This document shows positions 63,489 through 64,000 of a DNA stretch of 64,000 nucleotides, piece after piece. The stretch's first letter is position 1, and the number at the start of each line of letters is the position of its first letter. The stretch is taken from NCBI GenBank assembly GCA_032207245.1, contig CM063506.1, positions 21,822,944 through 21,886,943 on the forward strand, written 5' to 3'. The translations under genes were made by a program, and so were the position numbers. The notes under the pieces are model-generated. The model saw only the letters and a program-made list of their open reading frames with translations. It was not told the origin of the DNA and ran no database searches. The DNA is from Pardosa pseudoannulata. Lineage: Eukaryota; Arthropoda; Arachnida; Araneae; Lycosidae.

Positions 63489-64000
63489 GAATTAATAGCG
63501 GAAATTTCTATAGGATTTGAAAGATTCTTTGTAACTTTTTATCACTTAGTTTCTTGATACCAGTGAAAAATAAGCTTAACATTTTTATGTTTTTTGGAAT
63601 GATTTTTACTTTTTTGTACAAAATAAACGAGGTACTGTACATCGCAAAAAGTCTCGGTGTTGAGATTCCAACGGAAATTTTCATTTTGACCATGACTGAA
63701 TCAGTTTTGACTTGTTTAAGCGTTAAGTCTGTTCTTAACGCAGAAAAGTCTAAATAATTCACAGCAAAATAAAATTTCCCAATGATGCAGTTCAAAAGAA
63801 TTTTAAAAATAATTGATAGTTAATCCTCTAATAGAGCTGAAAATAAAATAGAATACAAATGAATGGTAACATTAATTATAAAATGAATAATAACCGAAGT
63901 GAATGGTAATTTTAAATATTATAGTTAAAGGTAATTTTAATTATAAAGGATATTTTATGTCAAATATCTATTTTGGTCATTCTTGAATGCATTTTAACTA
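63489..64000. other. No confident gene
   Basis: Overlapping frames on both strands (95 and 67 residues) in AT-rich DNA, without motif. AATGGTAA repeats occur loosely at 63860-63935. Confidence 0.35.

Overview
The window reads as AT-rich, repeat-dense nuclear DNA from an animal, most likely an arthropod; an arachnid is my guess from the repeat style, not something the sequence proves. I found no intact host protein-coding gene, no rRNA and no convincing functional tRNA gene. Nearly everything I can identify is a transposable element (TE) or tandem repeat. All TE coding remnants carry stops, frameshifts or deletions.

Layout. 1-2.4 kb: a small inverted-repeat MITE, a decayed LINE (reverse transcriptase, RNase H, C-terminal knuckle) on the minus strand, and a repeat ending in a hairpin. 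3.3-7.3 kb: copies of a tRNA-derived SINE and an LTR that carries a nested copia-type solo LTR with a GATCC target duplication. 7.8-15.3 kb: a cluster of non-autonomous Helitrons (start TC, end a 16-base palindrome then CTAG). One Helitron is interrupted by a hAT transposon with a perfect 8-base target duplication and by a second Helitron inserted exactly between A and T. 15.9-16.9 kb: a TTAA-type (piggyBac-like) MITE inside another. 17.9-21.5 kb: mariner remnant, tandem repeats, (TA)n and another TTAA MITE. 22.1-25.3 kb: a long foldback element abutting a Helitron, then a 0.45 kb duplication with a shared minus-strand frame. 25.9-28.5 kb: a SINE split by a TTAA MITE, a Tc1 fragment and an LTR-like repeat. 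29-40 kb: mostly unassigned AT-rich DNA with microsatellites and one Tc1 element with both ends (35.6-36.8 kb). 40-47 kb: LTR-like repeats, a full SINE with 13-base target duplications, a TTAA MITE and a 77-base triplicate. 50-56 kb: a SINE split by a TTAA MITE that itself holds a SINE, followed by eight copies of a 151-base minisatellite that includes the SINE edge. 56-64 kb: further inverted-repeat, LTR-like and SINE copies.

The elements do not form a pathway. Their value is stratigraphic: target duplications and nesting give a relative order of TE activity (SINE before TTAA MITE before SINE; Helitron before hAT and before a second Helitron). Family names rest on termini, target duplications and peptide motifs read by eye; no database search was possible.
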